Source: Meloidogyne chitwoodi
Taxonomy: Eukaryota; Nematoda; Chromadorea; Rhabditida; Meloidogynidae
NCBI GenBank assembly: GCA_015183035.1
Contig: JACZZP010000015.1
Location: 1,302,001 to 1,366,000, forward strand
DNA length: 64,000 bases
Direction of reading: 5' to 3'
Shown here: positions 61,031-64,000 of the stretch, one piece after another
How positions within the stretch are numbered: position 1 is the first letter of the stretch
How the letters are laid out: each line of letters starts with the position of its first letter
Position numbers and translations under genes: made by a program
The notes under the pieces: model-generated
The model's input: the letters and a program-made list of their open reading frames with translations, nothing else
Database searches by the model: none
Told to the model about the DNA's origin: nothing

Positions 61031-63687
61031 TCACTTCTTCGACGCTGCTCCCGCCTTCGATGTTGCCCCTCCCTTTGTTGTCCCGGCAGCTTTCGATGCA
61101 GCTCCTCCTTTCGTTCCTCCACCTGCCGTTGTCATGCCTGTCTTAGCTTGCGTTCCTCCAACAGTTGTCATCCCAGTCTTGGCTTGTGTTGCTCCAACGG
61201 TGGTGCCGGCTTTAGTTTTCGTCTTTGTACCACCACCAGCACCAGTCATTCCCATCTCCATTCCCTCTTCTCCTTCACCCTTGCCGCGGAGAACGAAGAA
61301 CCAGACTGCGCCGCCAATCAAAGCAAGTCTAAAAATTATACAAAAAATAATCTAATTGAAAGCAAAAAACCTACAATAATAAGACTCCAACAACAATGGC
61401 AATGATAATAGGCAATCCCATCCCGGAAGATGCTTCGGTCCCACCAACAGTTGTATCGGTTTCGTCAGAACTAGATTCTGTAGGAGGTGAACCTGTTCCC
61501 GTATAAGGAGCAGTACTACTACTTTCACCAACAACATCACCACCAAGAAGTTTGAAGTGATCTTTATGCTAAAATAAAAATTAAAATAAATAAACATTTA
61601 AACGATGGATGATTAACTTACAAAAAAGATGAACATATCACATTTTGGTAATTTAGTAGCATCCAAAAAACCGGGTACAATGTGCTGCCCTCTCTGTCCT
61701 TTGCCATGTTTTGGTACAACATTTTGTGGCATAATGTGAAGAGTGAAAAGATAGTTGAAGCTCCCAACTGCTTTGAAACTCGGATCGTCGATCTTCCACT
61801 CCACAGGCTTTTGGAAATTTCCGTTATGATGACAGTACATGTCGGATGGTTTGTAGTCCATTACTGTTGTAGATGAGCAACCATTTTCCCTCGCCTCCCA
61901 AATATTTTTGCCTTGAGGAAGGATCTTGAAAATGAAGGATTCTTCTTTCTTCTTTGTATCTTTACTAGAGTCACAGTAATAAAGTCGTGGCTCACCAACT
62001 AAAAAATATGAATTAAATAGTTAATAGTTTTAAAAATATCTACTTGGAGAGACGAAGGGAACTAATTTATCGTTGCTGCGTCCAAAACCAACACCGTAGT
62101 TGACATTTTTAAGGCATTGTCCACCGTGATTAAAGCATTGGTTCTTGTTTGAACAATCTTTTTCGTTACCAATAGAAAGTGCATATTTGGTGCCATAATT
62201 TTCGAGACTGACGGTGAATGGCAGCCTGTAAAAATAAATATTTAGTCAGAAAAATTGGTCAGAAATAATTAACTTACAGATTGTCGTTGATCTTATTTTC
62301 ATAACCACCATCGTCCAAGCAGTCTCTTAGTTGACCACCTGTGGAACGGACACCCACCTTCAAGGGAAGAGCTAACCCTTTGCCAAGCGTGAGGAGATCC
62401 AATACGCATCCTGACTTTGCTGCACCATCACCTTTTTTGTAGATCAACTCACTGTTAAATAGAAGAAAATTACAAATTAAAAATTATTTAATAAATATAA
62501 ACTCACAAGCCATCCTTAGCTTTTTGAATGACGCAGCTAGACTTCGCAGCCATATCCATCTTAGTAATTTTGCCTTTATTCATCATGTGCCCATTTCCGA
62601 CTTTACCGCACCAGATCCCGCCTTCGAGCAGCAACAAAGAGACCAGGAACAGTTGGAGAAGAGAACGAGAGAGCAGAGGCAATGATGAATCCATTCTGTA
62701 GAATCCCGAAGAGTGGCAGCAGCGCTTTTGCATTCCGGCCAAGTTGACGAATGAAGAGAATTTGTTGTTGTAGTTGAAGCAGCAATTTGTTGGTATAGAG
62801 TTGTGTTATTTTAAAGAAAAAATTACATCACTTAAATACTTTTTTTTTGAAAAACAATTGACCTATATTAGCCTCTATAAAAGTTTTAATCAAAATTAGT
62901 TTTTGAATAATATCTTTACAACTTTTATTTGTTTATCATTTCTTTATAAATAATAAAAATAGGTATATATATATATAAATAATATTTTATTTTCTAAAAC
63001 GTTTAAAAAGTGGATGTCTTTCATCAGCATTTCTTTTATTTGTTCCTCCTCCTCCTGATCTTTGTTGTGTTGAATAATTTATTGAATTTGCACCAGAGAA
63101 TGCAGACATATCAACATCTTTTCTATTAATTGCCTTATTTTGAATTCCATCATTTAATTCATCTTTTGTTTCTTCTTCTAAAGTTTCAATATCTGATGCT
63201 TGTAAAACTTGACTTAAAAGTTTTAATTGTTCATCTTTTGGTGCTAAATCTAAATGTTCTTTTGCCATATCTGGAAATTCATTAACAACTTTATATGCAT
63301 ATCCTTGATTAACTAAAAAACGTTGTCTTTTACGAGAATAAGCCATTTCTACTGTATCTTGTGATACAAGAGAATAAAAATAAGCATTAAATAAATCAGC
63401 ACTAAGCTTTTTAGCTCGTAAAATACGACCAAGTCTTTGAGCTTCTTGTCTTCGACTTCCACCATGTGCACTAATTTGAATAAGAACATTTGCTTCAGGT
63501 AAATCAAAGGAAGTATCTGCAACCTAAAATAAATATTTAAAATGTTTTTGAATAATTTTTTAAAATTTAAATATTATTCTATGTTTTATTGTAGCAGACT
63601 GTTTAAATGTCTAAAATTTAAAGGAAAGAATGAAAGGAGTTAAAAAAACATATTTATTTATTTCCTCATTCCAAAATTAAAAATTTA
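60475..63687. repeat. Right arm of the inverted duplication
   Basis: Reverse complement of 20642-24679 minus the hAT insertion. It contains the membrane-protein gene and the genuine XPB last exon. Its outer end falls in the last XPB intron, its inner end just past the PDCD2 stop. Confidence 0.9.
61031..62733 (-). CDS. Type I membrane protein of unknown family, right copy
   Basis: Six exons on the minus strand, identical to 21596-23298 in exons, introns and flanks as far as compared: signal peptide (MDSSLPLLSRSLLQLFLVSL), Cys-containing ectodomain (DCSNKNQCFNHGGQCLKN), Ser/Thr stalk, one membrane span (GLPIIIAIVVGVLLLLALIG) and a repetitive basic tail. It lies tail-to-tail with PDCD2 and directly downstream of XPB on the same strand, which is probably the ancestral arrangement. 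Both copies look intact. No known family. Confidence 0.8.
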
Positions 63688-64000
63688 AATATAATAAATA
63701 AAAAAATAACCTTAGAAACAAATATTGTATTAACACGAGGATTATATTGAAAATTTTGAAGAATTTTCATTCGTTCTTGTTGTGAAGTTTGACCAAAAAG
63801 AAAAGGTTTATTCATTTGAATAGCAAATTTTTTGAGAGCAAAAACATTATCAGAAAAAACAATTATCTTTAAAATTACATATATTTTTTTAAATTTTATT
63901 AAAAAATAAACTTTATCATTTCTTCTTTCATGAAATCTAATAAGATATTGACAAACACGAAATTTATTTGGATTCATAACTGACAATAATAATTTTCTAT
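62987..64000 (-). CDS. xpb-1: XPB/ERCC3 helicase (TFIIH), C-terminal part, 5' end off window
   Basis: Three exons are visible on the minus strand: the partial exon at the window edge ([29 protein letters not shown]), 63712-63869 ([38 protein letters not shown]) and the last exon 62987-63523 ([67 protein letters not shown]). These are helicase domain 2 and the C-terminal extension of XPB, the TFIIH translocase needed for promoter opening and nucleotide excision repair. The 5' two-thirds lie beyond the window. The last exon is duplicated at 20806-21342. Confidence 0.96.

Overview
The window looks like nuclear DNA of a nematode, most likely a plant-parasitic tylenchid such as a root-knot nematode (Meloidogyne). 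This is inferred from the very high A+T content, the dense gene packing on both strands, the many tiny introns (about 40-60 bp) with GT...TTTTAG borders, and animal housekeeping genes with nematode-like divergence. There is no bacterial or viral backbone.

Layout. 1-3097 (minus, running off the left edge): a catalytically dead phospholipase C-like protein (PRIP/PLL type) with a possible alternative first exon at 4666-4937. 3100-6860 is A/T-rich spacer. 6866-7276: small unknown gene. 7479-7808: foldback transposon. 8083-12375 (plus): RBM8A/Y14 and GPATCH1, two splicing factors in tandem. 12476-15691 (minus): secreted protein with two phospholipase A2 domains. 16719-20466 (plus): secreted Lys/Glu-rich protein built around a repeated C-x-Y-R-x-S-C-Y motif, with a degenerate tRNA-like sequence in one intron. 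About 20640-24679: left arm of a large inverted duplication, with a truncated XPB last exon and a signal-peptide/transmembrane gene. 24680-25704: pogo/Tigger-like element with a transposase remnant. 25808-31887 (minus): BBS7, whose introns host two further genes, a transmembrane protein on the same strand and a cysteine-rich peptide precursor on the opposite strand. 32191-33930: SEH1 nucleoporin. 34084-35051 (minus): OVCA2/FSH1-type serine hydrolase. 35231-36380: MULE-like element. 36615-37444: RAN GTPase. 37817-39166 (minus): J-domain protein. 39601-41073 (minus): Rad60/NIP45 SUMO-like protein. 41221-42189: two more transposons. 42255-44375: dyskerin. 44802-47259 (minus): coronin. 47789-48040 (minus): unidentified terminal exon. 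48303-49647: BCCIP. 49901-54866: SIN3 co-repressor. 55258-55774: small basic protein. 56822-58101: ribosomal protein eL24. 58290-60404: PDCD2. 60475-63687: right arm of the inverted duplication, running into the XPB helicase gene, which leaves the window at the right edge.

The most striking structure is the pair of inverted arms about 36 kb apart. Left coordinate x maps to 84329 minus x on the right without an indel from the XPB last exon through the membrane-protein gene, and I found no mismatch there, while the margin on the PDCD2-facing side carries about six mismatches in roughly 270 bp. The right arm carries the real end of XPB, so the left arm is probably the derived copy. An 817-bp hAT-type element sits only in the left arm. 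The right arm preserves its empty target site, which proves the 8-bp target duplication. Related hAT-type MITEs, each filled with its own short word (TTACGG, CCCGA/CCCGAAA, GATCGGGA), recur in the window.

Most genes are ordinary housekeeping functions (splicing, transcription repair, nuclear transport, ribosome, cilia). The accessory content with least precedent known to me is the C-x-Y-R-x-S-C-Y protein, the duplicated membrane protein, the intron-nested peptide precursor and the two-domain PLA2 protein.
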